Made by a program: the position numbers and the translations under genes. The notes beneath the pieces are model-generated. The model ran no database searches. It saw only the letters and a list, made by a program, of their open reading frames with translations, and was not told the DNA's origin. Shown here piece by piece: positions 17,011-17,500 of a DNA stretch of 17,500 bases (positions within the stretch are counted from its first letter, which is position 1; the number at the start of each line of letters is the position of its first letter). Source of the DNA: Eimeria necatrix (taxonomy: Eukaryota > Apicomplexa > Conoidasida > Eucoccidiorida > Eimeriidae); assembly GCF_000499385.1 (NCBI RefSeq), contig NW_013654791.1:11289-28788 (forward strand). The letters run 5' to 3'.

Positions 17011-17467
17011 TAGGGGCCTCTCTGGGGGGGCCCCCGGGGGGCCCCTGAAGGTCGAGCCAGGGGCTGTCCCTCTGCGGGCCGCCTCCCGGGGGGCCCCCCA
17101 GGGGGCCCCTGCAAAGCAGCGCTGCAGTGTTTGAGGGACTGCCCCTCGCGGCCTGAATTATGAATGCATGCAGTTGGCTCATTTGGCGGCCCCAGGACCC
17201 ACTTAGGTCCACCCGCGAGTCCCAGGGGGGCCCCCGGGGGGCCCCCAGGGGGGCCCCCCGGGGGGCCCCCCCGGGGGCCCCAGCAGCAGCTGCTGCAGGG
17301 GCGCCTGAGGGGCCCCCTGGGGGCCCCCGGCTTAGCTGCTGCCTCAGGGGGCCCCCCTGGGGCCCCCCACCCCAGGGGGACCGTGGGGGGCCCCCCGGGG
17401 GGCCCCCGGGGGCCCCCGGGGGGCCCCCCGGGGGGCCCCCCGGGGGCCCTATGGCCTTGAGAAATGC
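16925..17467 (-). CDS. Candidate upstream coding segment of the 3' gene (frame unresolved)
   Basis: An open frame of about 180 codons that is mostly Gly-Gly-Pro but carries a non-repetitive island at about 17105-17225 reading RVDLSGSWGRQMSQLHAF and then IIQAARGSPSNTAALL. That island looks like real protein. The frame stops at 16925 (VEYPF then TGA) and overlaps the 17010-16737 exon in another frame. Either an intron joins them or a miscounted G/C run in the arrays at 16945-17105 has shifted the frame. There is no ATG at the right edge of this frame; it opens at a TTG near 17470, so the 5' end is open. Confidence 0.35.
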   Translation of the reverse strand, partial: AFLKAIGPPGGPPGGPPGAPGGPPGGPPRSPWGGGPQGGPLRQQLSRGPPGGPSGAPAAAAAGAPGGAPRGAPLGAPRGPPWDSRVDLSGSWGRQMSQLHAFIIQAARGSPSNTAALLCRGPLGGPPGGGPQRDSPWLDLQGPPGGPPREAPNAGVLSGGPPGGPRRPPGGPPAAVEYPF

Positions 17468-17500
17468 CAAATTAATTGAACCCCCTCCGACATAAAGAAG

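Overview
The window looks like a repeat-rich nuclear segment of an apicomplexan, most likely a chicken coccidian of the genus Eimeria. Three kinds of sequence dominate: interstitial telomere-type TTTAGGG/CCCTAAA tracts, CAG/CTG triplet runs, and self-complementary GGGGGCCCCC arrays that read as Gly-Gly-Pro or Gly-Ala-Pro. Runs of Ser, Gln and Ala inside otherwise good protein sequence fit the homopolymeric amino-acid repeats known from Eimeria. The species cannot be fixed by eye.

Three genes can be supported, all on the minus strand and all spliced. (1) About 957-5189: an AGC-family protein kinase resembling the cAMP-dependent protein kinase catalytic subunit, in five phase-consistent exons from the glycine loop to DFG. 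The rest of the catalytic domain is not visible and probably lies left of the window. (2) About 8510-14774: a large gene of unknown function. I reconstruct 14 exons, including micro-exons of 25, 29 and 38 nt, that keep one reading frame for about 1259 codons and encode a repeat-laden N-terminal half and a charged, coiled-coil-like C-terminal half. (3) About 16346-17010, perhaps from about 17470: the 3' part of an unrecognised gene.

Layout: 1-950, GC and CAG repeats beyond the last visible kinase exon; 957-5189, kinase gene; 5190-7860, intergenic zone with CTG/CAG runs, AT-rich tracts, a GGTGT-N4-ACACC palindrome family and an 800-bp AGCTAGC minisatellite; 7858-8474, an orphan ORF; 8510-14774, gene 2; 14790-15700, telomere-like tracts then AT-rich spacer; 15710-16360, a GGGGCCCC zone with a rough 84-bp periodicity ending in an inverted repeat; 16346-17500, gene 3.

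The most striking property is how repeats partition against gene structure. Telomere-type tracts fall in introns or between genes, and several introns are little else. CAG/CTG runs fill other introns, while GGGGGCCCCC arrays are mostly read through in exons. Most six-frame ORFs here are artefacts, because these arrays and triplet repeats lack stop codons in most frames. All exon calls are by eye from splice-site consensus and phase, without transcript data.
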